Shown: positions 1 through 5,556, counted from the stretch's first letter. The stretch is DNA of 11,258 nucleotides from an uncultured Collinsella sp. (GCA_958372035.1 CATXML010000025.1:1-11258); one strand, 5' to 3'. The notes: generated by a model from the sequence alone, not told the origin. Numbers and translations: made by a program.

Positions 1-711
1 CAGGGCGATAAAGCAGGTCGAGAGCGCTGCGGCGACGATGCCGCCGACGATATCGTTAAGGGTGGAAGTATCTTCGTTCTCGGTGCGGTCGATCTTGAGC
101 GCGCCGACCTCGGCTCCTGCGGCGCACTCGGGGTCCTCGGAAACATGCGCGTTCACGGTGCCGGTGATGTGTGCGTTTTTACCCAAGATGAGCTTTTCGG
201 CCCAAACCTCGACATCGCCGTCGACGGTGCCATCGATGGTCACGGTGTCGCCCGCGAGCACTGCCGACTTGGTAGAACCGCGCAGGGCAACCGTCTCGCC
301 TATCGCATAGAAACAGCTGGCGGTGCTGTCGGCGTTGAGTACAACGTGCTGACCGGCCACTGTAACACTGCCATCGATCGTGGTTTTGGCGATGTCGATG
401 GTGCGTGCCGCAAGACGAACGGCGCCACCCACGGTGCAGTCGCGAATCGAGAGGGTCTCGCCCGCCGCGATGATATCGCGGCCGATGGAGGTGTCGTCCA
501 GGTTGAGGCTCTGACCGGCCCAGTACAGGTCGCCTTCGACCCCGGACGGGGTGGAGCCTTCGTCGGTCGTGAGTACGTTGCCGGCGGTGTCTGTGCCGGC
601 GAACGAAGCCGTGGGAAGTACGGTCAGCGCAAGCACAATCAGTGCGAACAGGAGGGCGATGCGGCCACGCGCTTTACGGCGCCGGGACGACGGTGCTAGG
701 TTGCAAGGCAT
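1..711 (-). CDS. Exported bactofilin-like (polymer-forming cytoskeletal family) protein, 3' end beyond window
   Basis: The frame is open for 237 codons from an ATG at 711 to the window edge, so the C-terminus is missing. An AAGGAT ribosome binding site lies about 7 nt upstream. Residues 1-38 look like a signal peptide or anchor: a basic start (RRRKARGR), a hydrophobic run of about 20 residues, and a likely cleavage after TASFA. Residues ~58-200 are short repeats of the DGxVxGDV/AGxTVxI kind (for example DGTVDGDVEV), which suggest a right-handed beta-helix like that of bactofilins. At ~225-237 a hydrophobic stretch begins, so a membrane segment probably follows. Bactofilins normally polymerise in the cytoplasm. 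The signal peptide puts this one outside or in the membrane, as in several actinobacterial and firmicute relatives. Function is unknown; a role in envelope organisation is inference. A perfect inverted repeat adjoins its ribosome binding site. Confidence 0.72.
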   Translation of the reverse strand, partial: MPCNLAPSSRRRKARGRIALLFALIVLALTVLPTASFAGTDTAGNVLTTDEGSTPSGVEGDLYWAGQSLNLDDTSIGRDIIAAGETLSIRDCTVGGAVRLAARTIDIAKTTIDGSVTVAGQHVVLNADSTASCFYAIGETVALRGSTKSAVLAGDTVTIDGTVDGDVEVWAEKLILGKNAHITGTVNAHVSEDPECAAGAEVGALKIDRTENEDTSTLNDIVGGIVAAALSTCFIAL

Positions 712-723
712 AGTGAATCCTTC

Positions 724-748
724 GTTAGATACTCGACATGTATCTAAC
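724..748 (-). promoter_or_regulatory. Perfect 9-bp inverted repeat next to the ribosome binding site of the bactofilin-like gene
   Basis: GTTAGATAC and its exact complement GTATCTAAC are separated by 7 bp. The downstream arm touches the GAAGGAT ribosome binding site. This is either an operator for a dimeric repressor or an RNA hairpin that affects translation. No regulator gene is visible nearby. Confidence 0.5.
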
Positions 749-817
749 AGGGTACCCAACGCGCGGGTGCTCTAAAAGAACCTCTCGGTTGCATTTCGGA
801 GGGCTGTGCCGTGCTGT

Positions 818-1507
818 CTACTTTTTGCGATGCAAAAAACGTGCGATGTCGTCCTCGGTGGGGCTTTTGATGTCAAAGCGCAGCGAGAGCCAGCGCAGAC
901 CCATGGTCACGACAACGCATACGACTAGCGCGGCGACATTGCTGACCAAGCCACTCATGACGAGGCTTACATAGCTTGCCGATCCGGCGATGGCCGCGAT
1001 GGCATAAAAGTTAGTGCGTTGGAAAATGCCCGGAACCACGCCCATAAAGCCGTCGCGCAACATGCCGCCACCCACCGCGGTGAAGAAGCCCATCATGATG
1101 CACACCGCCGGCGCAAAGCCGTAGACCAGCGCCTTGTCTGCGCCAGTTGCCGCATAGATGCCGACCGAGATGATGTCGAGCAGGGGAATGAGTTTCTCGG
1201 GTTTATCGACGATTGCCGGGAAGATGTAGATGATGGCCGCCGTGGCGATGGAGAGCGGCAGCGCCATCGGTTGGTTGAGGATGTAGACGTTGCCCACTTG
1301 CAGTGTCATATCGCGCAAAAGACCGCCGCCCAGACCGCAGACCACCGCGAGTGCGACCGCGCCCACCAGGTCAAGCTTATGCTCGCGCGCGACCAGCACG
1401 CCCGAGATCGATGCCGCGACAACAGCGAACATCTCGAGCCAAAAGGGGATAGCGACCATGGCATCCGAGGCATGTGAGGTAACGGTCATAGCGGCGACGA
1501 CGGGCAA
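818..1507 (-). CDS. TRIC/UPF0126 family membrane protein
   Basis: A 229-residue, very hydrophobic protein with about seven predicted membrane helices, close to the usual length of the UPF0126 (YicG-like) family. It has the two-fold repeat typical of the family: each half carries a GGGxLRD motif, at residues ~60-66 (GGGLLRD) and ~146-152 (GGGMLRD). Bacterial members are related to trimeric intracellular cation (TRIC) channels, which conduct monovalent cations, and some are annotated as glycine transporters; the substrate here cannot be told. The start is TTG at 1507, because AAAGGA lies 7 nt upstream of it. The ATG six codons later has no Shine-Dalgarno sequence. The short C-terminal tail after ~residue 211 is charged and should be cytoplasmic. 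It is followed after 106 bp by the bactofilin-like gene on the same strand. Confidence 0.88.
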   Translation of the reverse strand: MPVVAAMTVTSHASDAMVAIPFWLEMFAVVAASISGVLVAREHKLDLVGAVALAVVCGLGGGLLRDMTLQVGNVYILNQPMALPLSIATAAIIYIFPAIVDKPEKLIPLLDIISVGIYAATGADKALVYGFAPAVCIMMGFFTAVGGGMLRDGFMGVVPGIFQRTNFYAIAAIAGSASYVSLVMSGLVSNVAALVVCVVVTMGLRWLSLRFDIKSPTEDDIARFLHRKK

Positions 1508-1627
1508 GATGGGGTCCTTTGAGTTGCGAGTTTAGACAATGCCCGTACATAGTACATGGTTGGCGGGCATCGCGCCCTCATTCCTCGGCAAACGGTCGGG
1601 ACTGGGCGCGGGCGTAAGCACCAAACG

Positions 1628-1682
1628 TGCACGTCAGCCTCCAAAGATGTCGAAAAATGTCGTTTTTGAAGGATGGTGTACA
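1628..1682. repeat. 55-bp imperfect palindromic repeat, copy 1
   Basis: This copy begins 29 bp beyond the stop codon of the DUF559 gene and matches copy 2 at 48 of 55 positions in the same orientation. The outer arms (TGCACG... and ...TGTACA) pair at about 13 of 18 positions. The centre contains ATGTCG twice, 10 bp apart. It could act as a transcript end for the DUF559 gene, but the duplication suggests a dispersed palindromic (REP/MITE-like) element. That family assignment is inference. Confidence 0.7.
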
Positions 1683-1710
1683 TGTTTTGGCGCGCGCCGA
1701 GCGGGCGACG

Positions 1711-2718
1711 TTACTCGGAGGGCGTCTCTATGTCCTTCGTGCCCTTCCAGTTGCGGATAAGCGCCTTTCGCAGTTCGTTTTGCTTTCGCTGATACTCGGC
1801 ATCGGTGCAGCGGGGCATACCGAGTGCTTCGCGGATATTGTTCATGGCACGGTGAAAAGCGAGTTGACTGGCAAATTGCGCTGAGGTGAGTGTGACGATG
1901 CGATAACCCATTTGGGCGAGCACAGCCTCTCGCTCCGCATCTGCTCCCTTACGTTCGACCGCGTCGTGAAAGCCACCCTTATATTCGATGCCGAGCTCTC
2001 TGCGCTTATAGGTAATGAGGGCATCGATTTTGAGTGTTTGGGCTTTGGTGCAATGCCAAAGACGTTGAGGGATCTCGAGCGGTCGGTTGAGCTCGATGCC
2101 TCGAATGCCAACGCCGCCTTCGCTTGTCGGAAGTGAAAGGGCGATTGCCGATGCAGTCTCCATAGGCGAGGCCGAGTGGTCGTAGACATGTCTGAGCGCG
2201 AGTCGCGCGCGTGTGGCACCGGGTTTGCCGGGGTATTGATCGAGCAGCTCGACAATTTCATCCTTGGAGGTGGTTGCTGGTTGCTCGGTATAAGGGTCAG
2301 AGGGATTAAGGCCCATGCGGTAGTCGCCGCAAACTTCGTAGCCATACTCGAGGTATTCGATTCTATCCATCCACTCGGCGGCGAGCAAGAAGGTGAAGGC
2401 TTCGTCGGTGATAAAGATGCCGGGCGTAAGCTCGTCAATATGGCCGTAGGGTAGGCTTTGGCCGAGAACATGGCAAGTGACACCGTTGGTGCGAATTCGC
2501 TCGAAAGCAAACACTACGGAGATATCGATAGTCTTGAACATATCGGGCGGAATGCCGCAGTCGGTGAGGGCCTGTCGTATGCGTGCGATGCGTTGCTGGG
2601 TGGAGAGACCTCTTGCGCCTATCTGGTAGTCGTGTTGCGCGACCGCTTGAACCAGGCCTTGTGGCGCGTGATGGACGAGCCATGCAGTTTTATGCGAAAT
2701 GAGAACAGGGGTATCCAT
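1711..2718 (-). CDS. DUF559-type protein with PD-(D/E)XK-like C-terminal domain
   Basis: A 335-residue protein of unknown role. Residues ~225-300 resemble the DUF559/Vsr-like endonuclease fold: KIDAL (D232), then IEYKGGFHD (E245, K247, H251), a conserved D..R.. helix, and GYRIVTLT. These fit a PD-(D/E)XK metal site. The stretch ALRHVYDHSASPMETASA (~174-191) recalls the linker seen in many actinobacterial DUF559 proteins. The N-terminal half is not recognised; such proteins often carry an AbiEi-like antitoxin part there. The ATG at 2718 was chosen because GAGAGG lies 6 nt upstream. The frame is open further, to 2826, but that part reads through leader DNA. A possible -10 (TATTAT, 2821-2816) lies about 100 bp upstream. 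Base composition is visibly more AT-rich than in the neighbours, and 55-bp palindromes stand on both sides, which suggests acquisition. No partner toxin is visible. DNA cleavage activity is inference. Confidence 0.75.
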   Translation of the reverse strand: MDTPVLISHKTAWLVHHAPQGLVQAVAQHDYQIGARGLSTQQRIARIRQALTDCGIPPDMFKTIDISVVFAFERIRTNGVTCHVLGQSLPYGHIDELTPGIFITDEAFTFLLAAEWMDRIEYLEYGYEVCGDYRMGLNPSDPYTEQPATTSKDEIVELLDQYPGKPGATRARLALRHVYDHSASPMETASAIALSLPTSEGGVGIRGIELNRPLEIPQRLWHCTKAQTLKIDALITYKRRELGIEYKGGFHDAVERKGADAEREAVLAQMGYRIVTLTSAQFASQLAFHRAMNNIREALGMPRCTDAEYQRKQNELRKALIRNWKGTKDIETPSE

Positions 2719-2829
2719 TGGGGACCTCTCGCTCTGAGTCGATACCCAACTCTTATGTCCGTTGAGGTGGGGAAATATACCGGATGCTGGCAAAACGGTC
2801 GATCGTCCGCCGAGCATAATATGCAAAGG

Positions 2830-2884
2830 TGTACACCAGCCTCCAAAGATGTCGAGAAATGTCGTTTTTGGAGGGTGATGTACA
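2830..2884. repeat. 55-bp imperfect palindromic repeat, copy 2
   Basis: The better preserved copy: outer arms beginning TGTACA pair at 16 of 18 positions around a ~19-nt centre with two ATGTCG units 10 bp apart. It lies 112 bp upstream of the DUF559 start and in the same orientation as copy 1, so the two copies bracket the gene as direct repeats. Confidence 0.75.
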
Positions 2885-2948
2885 TGTTTGGGTTCTTGGA
2901 TCGGGATTGAACGTGATGGGGGGCGTGGGCTGAATAGGAGGGATGTCC

Positions 2949-3029
2949 AAATTTTGAGCGGAGCTCAAAATTTATCCGGTCGGCTGGCGCCGACCGCGCT
3001 GCGCTAAAAACGCGCCGCTGGCGCGTTTT
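2949..3029. repeat. Cluster of three perfect hairpins
   Basis: Three inverted repeats without mismatch follow each other within 81 bp. They are AAATTTTGAGC with its complement around a 3-nt loop (2949-2973), CGGTCGGC with its complement around 4 nt (2977-2996), and AAAACGCGCC with its complement around 3 nt (3007-3029). The third is flanked by A and T runs and could end transcription in both directions. Three separate terminators are not needed here, since no plus-strand gene ends nearby. I read the cluster as a compound palindromic repeat; its origin is unknown. Confidence 0.7.
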
Positions 3030-3050
3030 CTTTACGCTCCGCGCCCTGGC

Positions 3051-3075
3051 GGGTTCGAATCCCTCCTCCTCCGCC
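3051..3075 (+). other. 25-nt copy of a tRNA-Ser 3' end (T arm and acceptor), without the rest of the tRNA
   Basis: Identical to positions 3166-3142 read on the minus strand, the 3' part of the intact tRNA-Ser(CGA), beginning GGGTTCGAATCC and ending CTCCGCC. It breaks off one base before the CCA would be complete (G instead of A). No D arm or anticodon arm precedes it; the hairpin cluster does. Displaced tRNA 3' ends are the usual mark of integration sites (attL/attR). Here the copy is inverted relative to the neighbouring tRNA, so the matching tRNA would lie elsewhere, or the fragment came in with a repeat. Confidence 0.7.
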
Positions 3076-3102
3076 GTATTTGCTTGTTAGGGGAATCAAA
3101 AC

Positions 3103-3129
3103 AAAAAAGCTCCCATTCCCGGGAGCTTT
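3103..3129 (-). terminator. Intrinsic terminator of tRNA-Ser(CGA)
   Basis: On the minus strand a 9-bp stem (AAAGCTCCC with GGGAGCTTT, 6-nt loop) runs into TTTTTTGTTTT, 11 nt after the tRNA CCA end. Confidence 0.85.
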
Positions 3130-3140
3130 CTCAACCAAAA

Positions 3141-3231
3141 TGGCGGAGGAGGAGGGATTCGAACCCTCGTGACCTTATACAGGCCAAACGGTTTTCGAGA
3201 CCGCCGCATTCAACCACTCTGCCACCCCTCC
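3141..3231 (-). tRNA. tRNA-Ser (anticodon CGA)
   Basis: A 91-nt class II tRNA reading UCG codons. The acceptor stem pairs GGAGGGG with CTCCTCC (one G-U). The D arm holds GGCAGAGTGG. The anticodon stem CGGT/ACCG encloses CTCGAAA (anticodon CGA). The variable arm is long, as required for serine, the T loop is GTTCGAATC, and CCA is encoded. The T arm and acceptor are duplicated in inverted orientation at 3051-3075. No promoter fits in the few bases between this gene and the preceding terminator-like hairpin, so it probably depends on read-through from the upstream tRNA-Ser. Confidence 0.95.
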
Positions 3232-3240
3232 GCGTGGGGT

Positions 3241-3271
3241 AAAAACAAAGCAGGCTCAAAGGCCTGCTTTG
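3241..3271 (-). terminator. Terminator-like hairpin between the two tRNA-Ser genes
   Basis: A 10-bp perfect stem (CAAAGCAGGC with GCCTGCTTTG, 6-nt loop) is followed on the minus strand by TTTTT. It lies 8 nt after the CCA of tRNA-Ser(GGA) and 9 nt before tRNA-Ser(CGA). It may end most transcripts and so lower the amount of the second tRNA, or act in processing. Confidence 0.75.
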
Positions 3272-3279
3272 GAATTAAC

Positions 3280-3370
3280 TGGCGGAGAGTCAGGGATTTG
3301 AACCCTGGAGACGCTTTTGACGCCTACACGATTTCCAATCGTGCTCCTTCGGCCACTCGGACAACTCTCC
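3280..3370 (-). tRNA. tRNA-Ser (anticodon GGA)
   Basis: A 91-nt class II tRNA reading UCC and UCU. The acceptor stem is GGAGAGT with its complement. The anticodon stem CACGA/TCGTG encloses TTGGAAA (anticodon GGA). A long variable arm (TAGGCGTCAAAAGCGTCTCC) is present, the T loop is GTTCAAATC, and CCA is encoded. It is the first gene of the tRNA pair, about 9 nt from the predicted transcript start. Confidence 0.95.
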
Positions 3371-3386
3371 GTTAAATGCGAAAGTC

Positions 3387-3415
3387 AGTATACACGAGGA
3401 ATCGCAAAGTGCAAA
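3387..3415 (-). promoter_or_regulatory. Promoter of the tRNA-Ser genes
   Basis: TTTGCA (3415-3410), a 17-bp spacer and TATACT (3392-3387), with the start expected near 3380, just before the first tRNA. Upstream of the -35 the minus strand is A/T-rich (TTTCAAAAAATG, then GTTTTC), as in UP elements of stable RNA promoters. Confidence 0.75.
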
Positions 3416-3764
3416 CAGAAAACTTGGCATTTTTTGAAACGCTTGGCTTCGTGACGGGATCTAGGAGGCCAAAAACGGGCTCTGACCAGCATGGCAGCAT
3501 GCAGCAAATTGTTCAAAATAGGTATTTATAAACGACGTGGCAGCAATTTTAAAAATCTTTGAACGGTGTTGTGAGCCACTGGTATGCATTTTGCGACCAC
3601 AGCCTTGCAATTGCTGACCTGCAGTTTGATTTGGTTTGTCCCCGTGGCGCCGTATCTTGTCCACAGATCCGTCAAGCATTTGGTCAGCATTTGGTTGGAA
3701 GACGCATGAAGTGCCGTGTGAGTATGGACATATGTGGAGGTCATGAGGTTGTAGCTGCATATTC
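3416..3764. other. Intergenic region without a convincing gene, between divergent tRNA and rpsF promoters
   Basis: Open frames here (for example a 126-codon one on the minus strand, 3841-3461) have low-complexity, unprotein-like translations and no good ribosome binding site. Visible sites are one TTGTCCACA at 3657-3665, which fits the actinobacterial DnaA-box consensus, and a tandem pair of 11-bp units AGCATTTGGT(C/T) at 3676-3697. The region is more AT-rich than the flanking genes. Confidence 0.5.
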
Positions 3765-3793
3765 TTGCAGCCTGGGAGGTTGAAAGATATTAT
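3765..3793 (+). promoter_or_regulatory. Promoter of the rpsF-ssb-rpsR-rplI operon
   Basis: TTGCAG (3765-3770), 17 bp, TATTAT (3788-3793), with the start expected near 3800, 65 nt before rpsF. An inverted repeat GCTGCA/TGCAGC (3754-3759 and 3766-3771) overlaps the -35 and may be an operator. Confidence 0.75.
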
Positions 3794-3809
3794 TACCAAG
3801 TCTTTTCCT

Positions 3810-3838
3810 GCTTCAGGCGCACCTTCACGACCTGAAGC
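3810..3838 (+). promoter_or_regulatory. rpsF leader hairpin, candidate S6:S18 autoregulatory site
   Basis: An 8-bp perfect stem (GCTTCAGG with CCTGAAGC) closes a 13-nt loop containing CACC, between the promoter and the rpsF ribosome binding site. There is no U run, so it is not a terminator. S6:S18-binding leaders are known upstream of rpsF in many bacteria. The position fits, but I could not match it to the published consensus. Confidence 0.45.
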
Positions 3839-3864
3839 CACATTTGCCCAGAGGAGGTGACAAT

Positions 3865-4158
3865 ATGAAGGCTTATGAACTGCTGTTCTTTGTTGACCCG
3901 TCGCTCGACCCCGAGACTCGTCTCGCTGTTATGAAGCGTATCGATACCACGATCGCTGAGGGCGCTGGCAAGGTCGACTCCGTTGACGAGTGGGGCAAGC
4001 GCAAGCTCGCCTACGAGATCAACGACCTCACCGATGGTGACTACACCCTCATCAACTTCCACGCAGATCCTACCCAGATCGCCGAGCTTGATCGCGTCCT
4101 GCGCATCACCGACGCTGTGGTCCGCCACATGATCGTCCGTCGCGACGACCAGGAGTAA
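3865..4158 (+). CDS. rpsF: 30S ribosomal protein S6
   Basis: A 97-residue protein of the usual S6 length. S6 binds 16S rRNA in the platform of the small subunit together with S18, encoded two genes downstream. The N-terminus MKAYELLFFVDPSLD, the central KLAYEINDLTDGDYTLINF and the end VVRHMIVRRDD are typical of the family. The start at 3865 has a near-perfect ribosome binding site GAGGAGGTGA 4 nt upstream. A start at 3844 in the same frame has no such support and would add MPRGGDN, encoded by the ribosome binding site itself. First gene of the operon; the promoter at 3765-3793 and the leader hairpin precede it. Confidence 0.97.
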   Translation: MKAYELLFFVDPSLDPETRLAVMKRIDTTIAEGAGKVDSVDEWGKRKLAYEINDLTDGDYTLINFHADPTQIAELDRVLRITDAVVRHMIVRRDDQE

Positions 4159-4206
4159 GACTGTCGTTTTGGACTGGGCTTGTGCCCCAAGAGGAAGTAG
4201 TGAGTT

Positions 4207-4662
4207 ATGAGCATCAATCGAGTGAACATCACCGGTAACCTCACGCGTGATCCCGAGCTGCGCGCCACTGCCGGCGGAACCCAGGTTCTGTCCTTTGGCG
4301 TAGCCGTGAACGATCGTCGCCGCAACCCGCAGACTGGCGAGTGGGAGGACTATCCCAACTTTGTCGACTGCACCATGTTCGGCACGCGCGCCGAGGCCGT
4401 GAGCCGTTTCCTGGCAAAGGGAAACAAGGTCGCGATCGAGGGCAAGCTGCGCTACAGCTCTTGGGAGCGCGACGGCCAGCGCCGGAGCAAGCTTGAGGTC
4501 ATCGTCGATGAGATCGAGTTTATGAGCTCCCGCGGTGGCCAGGGTGGCTACGATCAGGGCGGTTACGCCCCCGCAGCCCCTGCGACGCCCGCACCGCGTC
4601 CTGCCGCACCGGTGGCTACGCCGCCCGCGGTCGACGTCTACGATGAGGACATCCCGTTTTAA
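4207..4662 (+). CDS. ssb: Single-stranded DNA-binding protein
   Basis: A 151-residue SSB that coats single-stranded DNA at replication forks and recruits partner enzymes. Residues 1-~108 form the OB fold: MSINRVNITGNLTRDPELR, FGVAVNDRR, DYPNFVDCTMFGTRAEAV, then GNKVAIEGKLRYSSWE. A Gly/Gln-rich and then Pro/Ala-rich linker follows (~112-142). The acidic tip ending DEDIPF is the standard protein-docking peptide. The start has a modest GAGGAAG site about 9 nt upstream. It stands between rpsF and rpsR, the common bacterial arrangement that couples replication and ribosome genes, 48 nt after rpsF. Confidence 0.97.
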   Translation: MSINRVNITGNLTRDPELRATAGGTQVLSFGVAVNDRRRNPQTGEWEDYPNFVDCTMFGTRAEAVSRFLAKGNKVAIEGKLRYSSWERDGQRRSKLEVIVDEIEFMSSRGGQGGYDQGGYAPAAPATPAPRPAAPVATPPAVDVYDEDIPF

Positions 4663-4690
4663 GGGCTGTTCACCTATTTTTGAGTGAGAG

Positions 4691-4714
4691 GCGGCTTCGG
4701 TTCGCCGAAGTTGC
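4691..4714 (+). promoter_or_regulatory. Hairpin with TTCG loop in the ssb-rpsR gap
   Basis: Ten base pairs (two G-U) close a TTCG tetraloop, GCGGCTTCGG with CCGAAGTTGC, 20 nt before the rpsR start and just upstream of its AAAGG ribosome binding site. There is no U run. A role in mRNA processing or in S18 translation is possible. Confidence 0.5.
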
Positions 4715-4734
4715 CAAACGAAAGGTATTTTGAC

Positions 4735-5001
4735 ATGGCTAATGATTTTTCTGCACGTCAGCCGCGTCGTAAGTACTGCCAGTTCTGCAAGGAGAACACT
4801 GAGTTCATCGACTATAAGGACACTCAGCTTCTCCGTAAGTACATGACCGACCGTGGCAAGATCAAGCCCCGTCGCGTCACTGGCGCTTGCACGCAGCATC
4901 AGCATGACATCGCCAACGCCATCAAGCGCGCCCGCGAGATGGCTCTCCTGCCGTACACCGTCCCCGTGGTTTCCTCTCGTGGCAACCGCGACCGCGGCTA
5001 A
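4735..5001 (+). CDS. rpsR: 30S ribosomal protein S18
   Basis: An 88-residue S18, the 16S rRNA-binding partner of S6. The core [20 protein letters not shown] and the [17 protein letters not shown] segment are diagnostic. Cysteines 15, 18 and 52 suggest a zinc-binding (C+) form, although the full set of ligands is not certain. The start is MANDFS at 4735, with AAAGG about 9 nt upstream. The frame stays open to a GTG at 4684, but that has no ribosome binding site and would translate the hairpin. It ends 15 nt before rplI. Confidence 0.96.
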   Translation: MANDFSARQPRRKYCQFCKENTEFIDYKDTQLLRKYMTDRGKIKPRRVTGACTQHQHDIANAIKRAREMALLPYTVPVVSSRGNRDRG

Positions 5002-5016
5002 GAAGGGAGACGCATC

Positions 5017-5556
5017 ATGAAGGTTATTCTTCTCGATGAGATCAAGGGCAAGGGCGGCGAGGGTGACGTCGTAGAGGTCGCTCAGGGTTACGCTGAGAAC
5101 TTCCTGTTCCCCAAGAAGCTCGCTGTTGCCGCCACCAAGGGCAACCTTAAGCAGCTTGACGAGCGTCGCAACAACATCGCCAAGCGCGAGGCCGTCCGTC
5201 TGGCTACCGCCAACGAGACCAAGGCTGCCTTCGAGGGCAAGACGGTCACCGTTGACGTCAAGGTCGGCGACGAGGGCATCCTCTTTGGCTCCGTTACCGC
5301 CGCTATGATCGCTGACGCCATCAAGGCTCAGCTCGGTATGGACATCGACCGCAAGCGCGTCGAGCTCGGTAAGCCCATCAAGGTTGCCGGTGCCCACACC
5401 GTTGCCATCTCGCTGTACCGCGAGATCAAGGCCGAGGTTGTCGTTCTCGTTGGCGTTACCGCCGAGGAGCTCGCTGCCGAGGCTGAGGTCGAGGAGGCCG
5501 CTGAGGTCGCCGAGGCCGAGACCGCCGAGGTCGAGACTGAGGCTGCTGCCGAGTAG
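5017..5556 (+). CDS. rplI: 50S ribosomal protein L9 with acidic C-terminal tail
   Basis: A 179-residue L9, which binds 23S rRNA near the L1 stalk and helps keep reading frame. The N-terminal signature MKVILLDEIKGKGGEGDVV and GYAENFLFPKKLA is clear; the long helix (~40-75) and the C-domain follow. Typical L9 has about 150 residues. This one has ~30 extra residues made almost only of Ala, Glu and Val (from ~149, AEELAAEAEVEEAAEVAEAE onward), which should be disordered or helical and strongly acidic. A GAAGGGAGA ribosome binding site precedes the start. Last gene of the operon, followed by a strong terminator. Confidence 0.96.
   Translation: MKVILLDEIKGKGGEGDVVEVAQGYAENFLFPKKLAVAATKGNLKQLDERRNNIAKREAVRLATANETKAAFEGKTVTVDVKVGDEGILFGSVTAAMIADAIKAQLGMDIDRKRVELGKPIKVAGAHTVAISLYREIKAEVVVLVGVTAEELAAEAEVEEAAEVAEAETAEVETEAAAE

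Noticed and set aside
2719..2826. N-terminal extension of the DUF559 protein to an upstream start
   Set aside because: The start at 2718 has GAGAGG at the right distance; the extra 36 codons read through the presumed promoter and leader.
1628..2884. CRISPR array from the repeated 55-bp units
   Set aside because: Only two copies 1.2 kb apart with a gene between them; no regular spacers.
3030..3076. A third complete tRNA-Ser on the plus strand
   Set aside because: Only the T arm and acceptor 3' half are present; no D arm, anticodon arm or matching 5' acceptor strand precede it.
3461..3841. 126-codon minus-strand frame between the tRNAs and rpsF
   Set aside because: It overlaps the rpsF promoter and leader, has no good ribosome binding site, and its translation does not look like a folded protein.
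4684..4734. GTG start for rpsR 17 codons upstream
   Set aside because: No ribosome binding site, and the extension would translate a stable hairpin; S18 proteins begin near MANDFS.
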